NCBI RefSeq assembly: GCF_017315705.1
Contig: NZ_JAFLRF010000010.1
Location: 96,780 to 160,779 of the forward strand
Source: Trinickia mobilis
GTDB taxonomy: Bacteria; Pseudomonadota; Gammaproteobacteria; Burkholderiales; Burkholderiaceae
DNA: 64,000 nt
Direction: 5' to 3'
In this document: one piece after another, positions 46,623 through 55,023 of the stretch
Position numbering within the stretch: position 1 is the stretch's first letter
Layout: each line of letters opens with the position of its first letter
Made by a program: the position numbers and the translations under genes
Notes under the pieces: model-generated
The model's input: the letters and a program-made list of their open reading frames with translations, nothing else
Database searches by the model: none
What the model was told of the DNA's origin: nothing

Positions 46623-46692
46623 GATTTGACGCAGTGTTTTGTTGAAGTGTTGCCGATGTGAACAAGACAATGCGTGGCGCATGCAGGGCCAT

Positions 46693-46768
46693 GCGGGAGT
46701 AGCTCAGTTGGTAGAGCGCAACCTTGCCAAGGTTGAGGTCGCGAGTTCGAGACTCGTCTCCCGCTCCA
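46693..46768 (+). tRNA. glyW: tRNA-Gly (GCC), second copy
   Basis: Identical in all 76 positions to the copy at 46547-46622, including the encoded CCA and GCC anticodon. The 70-nt spacer between the copies is not repeated, so the duplication is confined to the tRNA or is old. Confidence 0.98.
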
Positions 46769-46883
46769 GACATACGGGGAAGCAGCGCTTCCCTTTTTGT
46801 TTGGCTGGCTAGTCGGCCAAACGTATCAATCTGCGAATCGTTGCAACGCGTGATGGATAGCGACGGTTAGGCAGTCCGCTTAC

Positions 46884-46957
46884 GGCGCGATAGCAAAGCG
46901 GTTATGCAGCGGCCTGCAAAGCCGTGTAGGCCGGTTCGACTCCGGCTCGCGCCTCCA
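46884..46957 (+). tRNA. cysT: tRNA-Cys (GCA)
   Basis: A 74-nt cloverleaf with encoded CCA. The acceptor stem is GGCGCGA with TCGCGCC, and the anticodon loop in CCTGCAAAG gives anticodon GCA. It follows the glycine tRNAs by 115 nt, as in the E. coli glyW-cysT-leuZ operon. No leucine tRNA follows here; an intrinsic terminator begins five bases after the CCA. Confidence 0.97.
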
Positions 46958-46961
46958 GATT

Positions 46962-46994
46962 AAAAAAAGCCCCGACTTGTCGGGGCTTTTTGTT
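46962..46994 (+). terminator. Intrinsic terminator of the tRNA operon
   Basis: AAAAGCCCCGA pairs with TCGGGGCTTTT around a four-base loop, with a T run on the right. It follows tRNA-Cys directly. Confidence 0.9.
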
Positions 46995-47196
46995 TGTCGA
47001 TGCACCGCATTGATCCGGTTGCGTGAACCTGTCCGCAAACAACTTCGCCTTTCTATTATCGCGCTCGCTTCGCACTCCGTTGTTTCCACGGTATTCGTCA
47101 ACGCTCGGACTTTGCCGTCGTCGCCTTTGCGGCCGCTAAGCGGCATAATCTTCGCACTTGGCGTTTCCGTAAGTGCATCGCGTGCAATCCCATCCC

Positions 47197-47682
47197 ATGA
47201 CCGAATCGAAACCCACTCCGCCTGTCGAAATCGAATGGCGCTGGAAGCCGTTCTCCGAACTCAACCCCACCGAGGTCTACGACATGCTCGCCGCGCGCAG
47301 CGCGGTCTTCGTCGTCGAGCAAAACTGCGTCTACGGCGACATCGACGGGCAGGATTCGAATGCGTGGCACCTGTTCGCCTATGGCGGCAGCGGTCAGGAC
47401 AAGCAGCTTGCCGGCTATCTGCGCGTGCTGCTGCCCGATGAAATAGAAACCGACATTCGCATCGGGCGGGTGCTGACTACGGCTGCGTATCGCGGCATCG
47501 GCCTGGGCAGCTCGATTCTCGAACAGGCGCTCAAGCATATCGTCAAGCAATGGCCCGACGCCGCGATCAGTCTGCATGCACAAGCGCATCTGCAGACTTT
47601 CTATGGCGCATTCGGCTTCGAGCCAATCTCCGATGTCCACGACGAAGACGGCATCCCGCATGTCTGGATGCGGTCGGTATAA
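47197..47682 (+). CDS. ElaA-type GNAT acetyltransferase
   Basis: A 161-residue GNAT protein of the ElaA group. It begins with WRWKPFSELNPTEVYDMLAARSAVFVVEQNCVYGDIDGQD, the characteristic ElaA entry segment. The acetyl-CoA loop is in GRVLTTAAYRGIGLGSSIL. The C-terminal YGAFGFEPISDVHDEDGIPHVWM is also typical. The substrate is unknown. The ATG at 47197 follows the tRNA terminator by about 200 nt of otherwise featureless sequence. It converges on ctaG across a perfect hairpin. Confidence 0.88.
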   Translation: MTESKPTPPVEIEWRWKPFSELNPTEVYDMLAARSAVFVVEQNCVYGDIDGQDSNAWHLFAYGGSGQDKQLAGYLRVLLPDEIETDIRIGRVLTTAAYRGIGLGSSILEQALKHIVKQWPDAAISLHAQAHLQTFYGAFGFEPISDVHDEDGIPHVWMRSV

Positions 47683-47686
47683 AACA

Positions 47687-47714
47687 ACAAGGGCGGCCTG
47701 CAAGCCGCCCTTGT
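47687..47714. terminator. Perfect hairpin between convergent elaA-type gene and ctaG
   Basis: ACAAGGGCGGC (47687-47697) pairs in all 11 positions with GCCGCCCTTGT (47704-47714) around a six-base loop. It sits in the 42-nt gap between the two stop codons and could act in both directions, though the flanking T/A tracts are short. Confidence 0.65.
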
Positions 47715-47724
47715 CTATCGCCGC

Positions 47725-48606
47725 TCAGCCCGCGTGCAAGGGGCGCTGCGGCGTTACATACGCGTTGCTGCGCCTGTCGCGCACACGCTCGTCGCGCAAC
47801 CGCTCGCGTGCCGAAAGCCGCATCCAGTGACGCAGCGCGATCAGCGCGCCGAACACGCTCATCATCGAGCCGGGGATCCACAGCAGCAAGCCGCCGATCT
47901 GCTGATCGCGAATCGGACTGATCCACGTGAATGCGCGTCCGCAGATCGAATAGATCGGATAGAGCTCGCGCGGCGTGAAGAAGATCAGCGCGCCGAGCAC
48001 GATTTGCGGCGGAATGGCCGCGACCACGATCATGATGCGCCGCCCCGGTGCGAGCCGCGCGGGAGGCGCGGGCCGCGGGTCGAGCACGAGCCACCAGAAC
48101 ATCAGCCCGTCGACGACCATGCTCCAGTTCATCACGCGATAGAGCCGCCAGTCGAGCATCGCCTTGAAGTGAATCGGCGACAGCAGCCAGAAGTAGATGA
48201 GCCCGACGAACAGCACCACGGCGACCACCGGATGGAACAGCACGTCGAGCACGATACGCACCGGCTTGGCTTGCAGCGCGGGACGCATGAAACGTTGCCG
48301 CCAGCTGAACGGAATCCCCGCGCGCAGCGCCGCGCCCGGATACGACCACGCGATGAAGAACGGCCCGAGGTGATGCAGCACGAGATGCTGCGCGCGGTGC
48401 ATGAAGAACTCATGCTCGAAGTAGTAATCGAGCCGCGTATGCAGCGCGATGTAGAGCGCAACGAGCCCGAACCAGAACGACAGTTGCCGGCGCAACGACA
48501 TTCGCACCTTGGGCGCGCCGCGTGCGAACAGCACGGCGGCGACGAGCACGCAGACGACGACCGTCGGCGATGGTTCCCATGGTTCTAGCCAATACAGCAG
48601 ATTCAT
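47725..48606 (-). CDS. ctaG: CtaG-type cytochrome c oxidase assembly membrane protein
   Basis: A 293-residue inner-membrane protein of the caa3-type CtaG family with about seven hydrophobic segments. It has HRAQHLVLHHLGPFFIAWS, a histidine-rich block suited to copper or haem work, and MNWSMVVDGLMFWWLVLDPRP. It is likely a factor for oxidase copper site assembly. The ATG at 48606 has GGGAGG nearby. It is the last gene of a minus-strand set with the PCu(A)C chaperone and SCO. Confidence 0.85.
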   Translation of the reverse strand: MNLLYWLEPWEPSPTVVVCVLVAAVLFARGAPKVRMSLRRQLSFWFGLVALYIALHTRLDYYFEHEFFMHRAQHLVLHHLGPFFIAWSYPGAALRAGIPFSWRQRFMRPALQAKPVRIVLDVLFHPVVAVVLFVGLIYFWLLSPIHFKAMLDWRLYRVMNWSMVVDGLMFWWLVLDPRPAPPARLAPGRRIMIVVAAIPPQIVLGALIFFTPRELYPIYSICGRAFTWISPIRDQQIGGLLLWIPGSMMSVFGALIALRHWMRLSARERLRDERVRDRRSNAYVTPQRPLHAG

Positions 48607-48652
48607 GATGCCTCCCGTCCCCCAATCCCCCAAGGGGAGTTCAAGTGACGGC

Positions 48653-49111
48653 TTAGTTGGTTTGCGAAGGCGGTTTGACGGCAAATGGTGCGTCGACGGT
48701 TTCGCCGTCGGAGAACTTAAGCTGCAGGTGCACGGTGTCGCCCGGCGCGATCTTGCGTTTCGCGTCCATCAGCATGAAGTGGTAGCCGCCCGGCGAGATC
48801 GTCAGTTGGCCGTGTGCGGGCACGGTCGCCTTGTCGACATGCACCATCTGTTGCGTGGACCCGTTCGACACCGTCTCGTGCAGCATCGCGCCGCCGTAGT
48901 CGGGGCTCGTCGCGCCGACGAGATCGATCGGCTTGTCGCTCGAATTCGTGAGCGTCACGTAGCCGGCCGCGGGCAGATTGTTCGGCAGCCAGCGGACCCA
49001 GGCGTTCTGGACGCTGATCGCTTGCGCATCGGCGGCCTGCGCGCCGGTGCCGAACGCAACGACGAAGCTGGACGCAAGGGCAACGGTTACGGCTTTGAAT
49101 TTCACGGACAT
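48653..49111 (-). CDS. Periplasmic copper chaperone PCu(A)C
   Basis: A 152-residue secreted protein with a signal peptide ending near GAQAADA. The copper(I) site residues follow the PCu(A)C pattern: MLHETVSNG, then MVHVDK, and GGYHFMLM near the C terminus (His and Met ligands). It delivers copper to the CuA site of cytochrome oxidase. It lies between the SCO and CtaG genes with short gaps, so the three are probably cotranscribed. Confidence 0.9.
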   Translation of the reverse strand: MSVKFKAVTVALASSFVVAFGTGAQAADAQAISVQNAWVRWLPNNLPAAGYVTLTNSSDKPIDLVGATSPDYGGAMLHETVSNGSTQQMVHVDKATVPAHGQLTISPGGYHFMLMDAKRKIAPGDTVHLQLKFSDGETVDAPFAVKPPSQTN

Positions 49112-49139
49112 GCTGAATTCCAGGTTCTAGGTGGAAGTA

Positions 49140-49745
49140 TTAAGAGGCGGTCTCGATCAGCCTGCGCAGATCCTGCGCGATCGTGTCCGGCGAGTCGCTG
49201 CCGGTGGCGAGCAGGCGTGCGTGGCCTTCGGTGTCGAAGACGTAGACGGCCGAGCTGTGCGTCACTTCATAGTTGCCGCTCGGGTCGCGTTTTTCCATCT
49301 GGTAGGCGACCCGGTAGCGCTTCGCGAGCGATTCGATCTGGCTGTCTGTGCCGGTGAGGCCGCGCGCGTGCTCGGCGTCGAACGCGCCGACGTAGTCGTG
49401 CAGCGCTTTCGGCGTATCCCGCGCGGGATCGACCGTGATGAACAAGATGCGCACCTGCTTCGCGTCGGGCCCGAGCTTTGCGAGCACTTGCATCAGCCGC
49501 GCCATCGTTTCCGGGCAGACGTCCGGGCAATTCGTGTAGCCGAAATAGACGAGAGTGGTGTCGCCTTTGAAGGCCGACGCGTCGACGGGCTTGCCGTCGT
49601 CGCCCGTGAGCGAGAACGCGAGATCGGGCAGGTGGCCCGAGACGTTCGTCAGTTGCCACGGCAGCTCTTGGTGCGAGCACGCGGCGAGCAGCACGGAGCA
49701 GGAGGCGATGGCGGCAAGCGCCGAAAGGCGAAGGCGCCGGCGCAT
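49140..49745 (-). CDS. SCO1/SenC copper chaperone lipoprotein
   Basis: A 201-residue lipoprotein with lipobox LAAC (lipidated C23), then a thioredoxin-like SCO domain. The copper ligands are the cysteines of CPDVC in YFGYTNCPDVCPETM and the histidine in EVTHSSAVYVFD. It reduces or loads the CuA site of cytochrome c oxidase in the periplasm. The ATG at 49745 gives a standard lipoprotein signal. It is the first gene of the copper operon. Confidence 0.92.
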   Translation of the reverse strand: MRRRLRLSALAAIASCSVLLAACSHQELPWQLTNVSGHLPDLAFSLTGDDGKPVDASAFKGDTTLVYFGYTNCPDVCPETMARLMQVLAKLGPDAKQVRILFITVDPARDTPKALHDYVGAFDAEHARGLTGTDSQIESLAKRYRVAYQMEKRDPSGNYEVTHSSAVYVFDTEGHARLLATGSDSPDTIAQDLRRLIETAS

Positions 49746-50147
49746 CGTGGTGTTTCGTTGCGCGGGCTGGTCCGGCACGCCGCGCGGCGCACGGACAGCT
49801 TGGAAGAAAGGCGGCATCCGGAACTCAATTCAATGCAGGACAAGGGCGCGCACGGCCGGCCGCGGAAGCGCCCGTTTCGTGTGCAGCGGCTGCGAATGTA
49901 GCGCAATTTGCGATTGGCCGCTGTCGCGCGGCCAAGATGCACCCATAGCAGAGTCAATATGTCGCAGCGATTGAAAGAAATTTGTAATGTAATCGTTTCC
50001 GATTTGAATACAAGCCCTGTTTTTGCGGTTCGTTTGCCGCCGTGAATGGCTTTCTCGAAAAAACGGCGCTCGCGCGGTAAGATGCCCAAACTTTTCCGGC
50101 ACGAACGGCCGCAACAGGCCGCACCGCGCCGCAAGGCAACCACTCCG
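49746..50147. promoter_or_regulatory. Divergent region between the SCO gene and otsB
   Basis: No convincing gene. It must hold the promoters of the copper operon (minus) and otsBA (plus). TTGGCCGC (49914-49921) pairs with GCGGCCAA (49928-49935) in a perfect eight-base stem. An A/T-rich stretch at 49960-50015 is the likely otsBA promoter zone, for example TTGTAA at 49982-49987, but no clear -10 box stands out. In-frame start codons for otsB at 50046 and 50082 lie within it. Confidence 0.45.
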
Positions 50148-50900
50148 ATGCGATCACTACCGGCATTCCTGTCTTTTCACGAGACCGCGTTTTTCTTCGA
50201 TTTCGACGGCACGCTCGTCGAACTGGCGCCGACGCCCGACGGCATCTACGTGCCGCCCGCCGTCATCGACCTGATCGGCGAGCTGCGGCGCCTGACGAAC
50301 GGCGCGGTGGCGATCGTGTCGGGCCGCGGCATCGAAAGCATCGATTCCTTTCTCGGCATGCCCGATCTGCCGATCGCCGGCTTGCACGGCGCCGAACGGC
50401 GCGACGCGAACGGCGATACGCAGCGCGTCGGCTTTAACGACCAGCGTCTGCTGCGCATGGAGCGCGTGCTCGAAGAGGTCGTGCGGACGAACCCCGGCAT
50501 GCTGCTCGAAATCAAGGGCGCGGCGCTCGCGCTGCATTACCGGAACGCGCCGGAGCGCGAGCCGGCTGCGCGCGAAGCGACGCAGCGGCTCGTCGCCGAC
50601 TACCCGGGCGCATATGTGCTGCAGCCGGGGAAGATGGTCTACGAGATCAAACCGAAGGACGTCGACAAGGGCCGCGCGCTGCGCGCGTTCCTCGACGAGC
50701 CGCCGTTCGCCGGCCGCACGCCGCTCTTCGCCGGCGACGATCTGACCGACGAGAAGGGCTTCGCGGTCGCCAACGAGCGGGGCGGGCTGTCGATCAAGGT
50801 CGGCGCGGGGGATACGGCGGCGCGTTCGCGCGTCGAATCGGTCGGTGCGCTGTATGAGTGGCTGTCGTCGATCGTTGCCGCGGCGTCCCGCGCGCCATGA
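50148..50900 (+). CDS. otsB: Trehalose-6-phosphate phosphatase
   Basis: Removes phosphate from trehalose 6-phosphate, the second step of trehalose synthesis for osmotic and desiccation protection. The HAD-fold protein has motif I FFFDFDGTLVEL, SGRGIESID with motif II, and the late GDDLTDEKGFAVANERGG motif. From the ATG at 50148 it is 250 residues, the family length, with AAGG upstream. In-frame ATGs at 50082 and 50046 would add a basic lead of 22 or 34 residues. The stop overlaps the otsA ATG. Confidence 0.9.
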   Translation: MRSLPAFLSFHETAFFFDFDGTLVELAPTPDGIYVPPAVIDLIGELRRLTNGAVAIVSGRGIESIDSFLGMPDLPIAGLHGAERRDANGDTQRVGFNDQRLLRMERVLEEVVRTNPGMLLEIKGAALALHYRNAPEREPAAREATQRLVADYPGAYVLQPGKMVYEIKPKDVDKGRALRAFLDEPPFAGRTPLFAGDDLTDEKGFAVANERGGLSIKVGAGDTAARSRVESVGALYEWLSSIVAAASRAP

Positions 50901-52336
50901 GCCGCCTCATCATCGTTTCGAATCGCGTCGCGCCGATTTCCGAAGGCGGTCCCGCGGCGGGCGGCCTGGCGGTCGGCGTCTACGATGCGCTGAAGGAAAC
51001 CGGCGGGATGTGGTTCGGCTGGAGCGGCGAGGTGCTGTCGTCGGGGCAGCCGCAGATCCAGCTCGAAGAGCGCGGACCGGTGACGTTCGCGACCATCGGG
51101 CTCGTGCGCCGCGATTACGATCAGTATTACCGCGGCTTTTCGAACGCCACGCTGTGGCCCGCGTTTCACTATCGCGCAGACCTGATCCAGTACGACCGCC
51201 ACGATTTCGAAGGCTACACGCGCGTCAACGCGTGGCTCGCGCAGCAGCTCGTGCCGCTCTTGCGTGACGACGACGTGATCTGGGTCCATGACTACCATCT
51301 GATCCCGTTCGCGCAGGCACTGCGCGCGGCAGGCGTGAAGAACCGCATCGGCTTCTTCCTGCATATTCCGTTTCCGGCCGCGCAAGTGCTGCTCGCGGTG
51401 CCGCCGCATCGACCGCTTGTCGAGGCCCTGTGTTCGTTCGATTTGCTCGGCTTTCAGACCGAGCCCGATTTGCGCGCGTTTGGCGACTACGTCGTGCACG
51501 AAGCGGCCGGCGAATGCGAGCGCCCGGCGAAGGGACCTTCGACGATTCGCGCATTCGGCCGCACGCTGCGCGCGGCGGCCTATCCGATCGGCGTCTATCC
51601 CGACGAAATCGCACAACTCGCGAAGGCCGGCGCGCGAGGCAAGCCGGTGCGCACGATGAAGGCGACGCTGCATGGGCGCAAGCTCATCATGAGCGTCGAT
51701 CGCCTCGACTACTCGAAGGGGCTCGTCGAACGTTTCCGGGCGTTCGAGCGCTTGCTGGACCAGGCGCCCGCATATCGCAACAACGTGTCGTTCGTGCAGA
51801 TCGCGCCGCCGACGCGCGCCGACATGCACCCTTACCAGGACATCCGTCTGCAGCTCGAGGGCGAGTCCGGCCGCATCAACGGGCGTTTCGCCGAACTCGA
51901 CTGGACGCCGATCCGCTATATCCACCGGCAGTACGAACGTCAGGTGCTCGCGGCGCTGTTTCGCGAGTCGCAGGTCGGCTACGTGACGCCGTTGCGCGAC
52001 GGGATGAATCTGGTCGCGAAGGAATACGTATCGGCGCAGGACCCCGACGATCCCGGCGTGCTCGTGCTGTCGCGGTTTGCCGGCGCCGCGCAGGAGCTGT
52101 CGGGCGCGTTGATCGTGAATCCGATCGATATCGACGGCATGGCGGAGGCGCTGGCCGCCGCGCTCGCGATGCCGGCGGCGGAGCGCCGCGCGCGCTATCG
52201 CGACATGATCGGGCAGTTGCGCGAGAACAACGTGTCGGTGTGGCGCGACAACTTTCTGCGCGATCTCGAGGGCAGCGGTGAAAGGCATGCTGCGGTGCGG
52301 ACCAAAACCGCGCGCAAGAAGGCGACTGTCGAATGA
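50897..52336 (+). CDS. otsA: Trehalose-6-phosphate synthase
   Basis: Joins UDP-glucose and glucose 6-phosphate. The 479-residue GT20 enzyme has [11 protein letters not shown] at the N terminus, [24 protein letters not shown] with the substrate loop, [32 protein letters not shown] and [18 protein letters not shown] near the nucleotide site. It starts within the otsB stop (ATGA), so translation is coupled. A strong hairpin terminator follows. Confidence 0.95.
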   Translation: MSRLIIVSNRVAPISEGGPAAGGLAVGVYDALKETGGMWFGWSGEVLSSGQPQIQLEERGPVTFATIGLVRRDYDQYYRGFSNATLWPAFHYRADLIQYDRHDFEGYTRVNAWLAQQLVPLLRDDDVIWVHDYHLIPFAQALRAAGVKNRIGFFLHIPFPAAQVLLAVPPHRPLVEALCSFDLLGFQTEPDLRAFGDYVVHEAAGECERPAKGPSTIRAFGRTLRAAAYPIGVYPDEIAQLAKAGARGKPVRTMKATLHGRKLIMSVDRLDYSKGLVERFRAFERLLDQAPAYRNNVSFVQIAPPTRADMHPYQDIRLQLEGESGRINGRFAELDWTPIRYIHRQYERQVLAALFRESQVGYVTPLRDGMNLVAKEYVSAQDPDDPGVLVLSRFAGAAQELSGALIVNPIDIDGMAEALAAALAMPAAERRARYRDMIGQLRENNVSVWRDNFLRDLEGSGERHAAVRTKTARKKATVE

Positions 52337-52398
52337 CGCATTGAGCGCCGCGCGCCGAACGTCGAACGCGGCTCACCGCGTGGACGAAACCACAAAAG

Positions 52399-52429
52399 AA
52401 AAAGCCGCTTCGGGTTGAAGCGGTTTTTT
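52399..52429. terminator. Bidirectional terminator between otsA and the ABC exporter
   Basis: CCGCTT pairs with AAGCGG around a seven-base loop, flanked by A runs on the left and a six-T run on the right. It can work for otsA (plus) and for the ABC transporter gene (minus), whose stop codons face each other here. Confidence 0.8.
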
Positions 52430-52457
52430 CATATACGCGCTGGATGGCAGGCAGGCA

Positions 52458-54326
52458 TCAGGCAATGTGCTCGTCGACCTTCTTGCCGCCCAGATGCAAC
52501 TGCGGGCCCTTGCCGTATTGCTTCGCGAGCAGATCGCGATACATGCCCGGCCGGCCGCGCAGTTCCTCGGGTGAGCCGTCGTCGATGACCTTGCCCGCGC
52601 TCATCACGATGATGCGGTCGAAGTTCTGCAGCGTCGACAGACGGTGCGCGATCGCGATCACGGTGCGGCCCACCATCAGCCGGTCGAGCGCCTTCTGGAT
52701 CGCTTCCTCGGATGCGCTGTCGAGCGCCGACGTCGCTTCGTCGAGCAGCAGGATCGGCGCGTCCTTCAAGATCGCGCGCGCAATCGCGATGCGCTGGCGC
52801 TGGCCGCCCGACAGCTTCACGCCGCGGTCGCCGACGATCGTATCGAAGCCCTCCGGCATCGCCTCGATGAAGTCGGTGCAGCGCGCCTCGCGCGCGGCGG
52901 CGAGCACTTCCTCTCGGCTCGCATCGGGCCGGCCGTACGCGATGTTCTCGTAGACGGTGCGGTGAAAGAGCGAGATGTCCTGCGGCACGAGCGCGATCGA
53001 CTGGCGCAGGCTGTCCTGTGTGATCGACGCGATGTCCTGCCCGTCGACCTTGATCGAGCCGCCTTGCGCGTCGTAGAAGCGCTGCAGGAGCGCGAGCACC
53101 GTCGACTTGCCGGCGCCTGACTTGCCGACGAAACCCACGCGCTGGCCCGGCTCGATGTGCAGATCGAAGTGATCGAGGATCGCGCGGCGGCGCGGATACG
53201 CGAACGTGACGCCTTCGAAATCGACGCGGCCGCCTTGCGCCTTCAGCTCGGTCGCGTCCGAGCGGTCAGGCATGCTGTGCGGTTCGAGCAGCGTCTGGAC
53301 GGCTTCGGCGAGGCGCGCGATGTGCTGCGTCACGTCGACGAGCGCGACCGCCAGGTCGCGCGTGCCGTGCAGGATCGTGAAGCCGAGCGAGCTGACGAGG
53401 ACGATGTCGCCGGACGTCGCCTTGCCCTGGTCCCACAGCCACAGCGCCCAGCCGAGCAGCCCGGCCGAGAGCATCGCCGTGATCACGGCGTGCAGAAGGC
53501 GCAGCTTCTCGAGATACAGCAGGCTGCGCTGACGCGCGTCCATTTCGGCCTTGACCGTCGCGCCGAAGCGCTTCTGCTCGCGAAACGTCATGCCGAACGC
53601 GCGCACGAGGCTCATGTTGCTGATCACGTCGACGAGCTCGCCGTCGACGGACGCCGCTTTCGTCGCGAACTGATGGTGCCGCGACGAGCCGCGCTTGGCG
53701 AGGCGGAACAGCACGATCGCGAGCACGGCCGAGCAGGAGAGGAGGCCGGCCGCCATGATCGGATTCACCATGGTGATCATCACGATCGCGCCGAGCACCG
53801 CGATGCACGGCGGCAGTACGTTCCACGCCATCGTGTTCTCGGACGTGTAGACGGCATTCGACGTCGCCGTGATCCGGCTCGCGAGCATGCCGGGCTGCTT
53901 CTCGGCGTAATAGGTGGGGGAGTGTCCGGAGAGGTACTGGAACAGGTCGCGCCGCAGGTCGCCGGTCACGTTGACGAACGCGTGCGCGGCGACCCAGCCG
54001 CCGATCCGCCACAGCAGGTTATCGGCGGCGATCAGGCCGACCAGGATCCCAAACGCGCTCCACAGCGGCGCCGGGTGATGGCGCCCTGCGCCGAGCACGT
54101 CGATCAGGTGCTTGATCGCGTACTGCGACCCGAGCGCGCAGCCGACCGCCGCGAACACGCTGGCAAGCACGATCGCGTGGGCGATGGGGTGGCTCCGGAT
54201 ATAGATCAGCAGAAACGCAAGCGGCCGATGCGCATAGCTCGAAAGCTTCGCATTGCGGGCGTTACGCTGGGCGACGGTGAGATGTTCCAATTCTTCGTGC
54301 GATCGACGCGAAACGGATTGAGTCAT
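52458..54326 (-). CDS. ABC exporter, fused permease and ATPase (MsbA type)
   Basis: A 622-residue half-transporter that works as a dimer. The N-terminal part has about six membrane helices (residues 35-330). The ATPase domain has Walker A GKSGAGKST, Q-loop VPQDISLF, signature KLSGGQRQRIAIARA, Walker B ILLLDEATSALD and the H-loop in AHRLSTLQ. The class includes lipid, peptide and drug exporters; the substrate is not evident. The neighbours are trehalose genes and a glycosyltransferase on the other strand. Confidence 0.9.
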   Translation of the reverse strand: MTQSVSRRSHEELEHLTVAQRNARNAKLSSYAHRPLAFLLIYIRSHPIAHAIVLASVFAAVGCALGSQYAIKHLIDVLGAGRHHPAPLWSAFGILVGLIAADNLLWRIGGWVAAHAFVNVTGDLRRDLFQYLSGHSPTYYAEKQPGMLASRITATSNAVYTSENTMAWNVLPPCIAVLGAIVMITMVNPIMAAGLLSCSAVLAIVLFRLAKRGSSRHHQFATKAASVDGELVDVISNMSLVRAFGMTFREQKRFGATVKAEMDARQRSLLYLEKLRLLHAVITAMLSAGLLGWALWLWDQGKATSGDIVLVSSLGFTILHGTRDLAVALVDVTQHIARLAEAVQTLLEPHSMPDRSDATELKAQGGRVDFEGVTFAYPRRRAILDHFDLHIEPGQRVGFVGKSGAGKSTVLALLQRFYDAQGGSIKVDGQDIASITQDSLRQSIALVPQDISLFHRTVYENIAYGRPDASREEVLAAAREARCTDFIEAMPEGFDTIVGDRGVKLSGGQRQRIAIARAILKDAPILLLDEATSALDSASEEAIQKALDRLMVGRTVIAIAHRLSTLQNFDRIIVMSAGKVIDDGSPEELRGRPGMYRDLLAKQYGKGPQLHLGGKKVDEHIA

Positions 54327-54370
54327 GAAAAGAATAGTCTGCGGGTGACGCGTCGCGAGCCAATATCAAG

Positions 54371-54400
54371 ATAACAGCCGCTACACGGCGACATTGTAAA
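54371..54400 (-). promoter_or_regulatory. Candidate promoter of the ABC exporter gene
   Basis: On the minus strand TTTACA (54395-54400), an 18-nt spacer and TGTTAT (54371-54376) give a fair promoter 45 nt before the ATG. Confidence 0.4.
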
Positions 54401-55023
54401 CATGCACAGCCGGTGCGGGAGCGCGGTGTTGTAAGCGCACTCTCACTGGGCGCCGGCTTGCGGGGCGGCGGGCGCGCGTAAGCGCTGCGTGGGTGGCGCG
54501 ACCCGGGCAAAGCCAAGTCAAGCGCCCAGGGTTCCCAATTTTTTCTGAGATAGAATTACGAATTCCATTCAGGGCCGAGGGGTCCGTCTATCGGATGGAG
54601 CCGCGTTCGCGAGTGGGGAGACGGTTCCCGGAACACGGTGCCGGCACGGGTTTAATTTAGAACTTTCTTAAAAAACAATGGTTTGCAAAGTGTTTCGCGT
54701 TTGTAACAACGTAAAGACTTTGAAATGATGTGCGGCGCAACCTTCTGGCTGCCCCGATAATTGCCTCAGGGTTAGCCCCCGGAAATTTGTGCTGATCCGG
54801 TCAACGATTGTGAAAAAAATGCGTTATACGGCCATGCCTGCCGTAGGTGCAACTCACATCGTTCGGGCATCACTTGCCCAAGCGATCCACCGCAAGCTCA
54901 TGGAACCGAATGCAGGACAGGCCGGCTCGTTGTCGAGATGCCAGCCGCTTGACACCGGAGCAGGCGATTCGCTTTTAACAGACAGCAGTCATTTTTGCCT
55001 GAATTTTTAATAGGAGTTCATCT
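54401..55023 (+). promoter_or_regulatory. Long leader region upstream of the GT4 gene
   Basis: This 620-nt stretch holds no well-supported gene. A TAGAAT box (54551-54556) may begin a leader of about 460 nt. The first part (54570-54650) can form several short hairpins: TCCG/CGGA, CGCG/CGCG, GGGGA/TTCCC and CCGG/CCGG. It is followed by an A/T-rich tract (54650-54680). A second promoter candidate is TTGTAA, a 17-nt spacer, then AATGAT (54701-54729). A GTG-started frame of 73 codons (54789-55010) ends 13 nt before the GT4 ATG. It has no good ribosome binding site or recognisable family. Confidence 0.45.

Noticed and set aside
54560-54660. 6S RNA or another standard housekeeping RNA
   Set aside because: The fold lacks the long central bubble of 6S RNA and the gene context is wrong. 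No match to RNase P RNA, tmRNA or SRP RNA features.
54789-55010. 73-codon frame before the GT4 gene as a real gene
   Set aside because: No good ribosome binding site and no recognised family. Kept only as part of the leader description.
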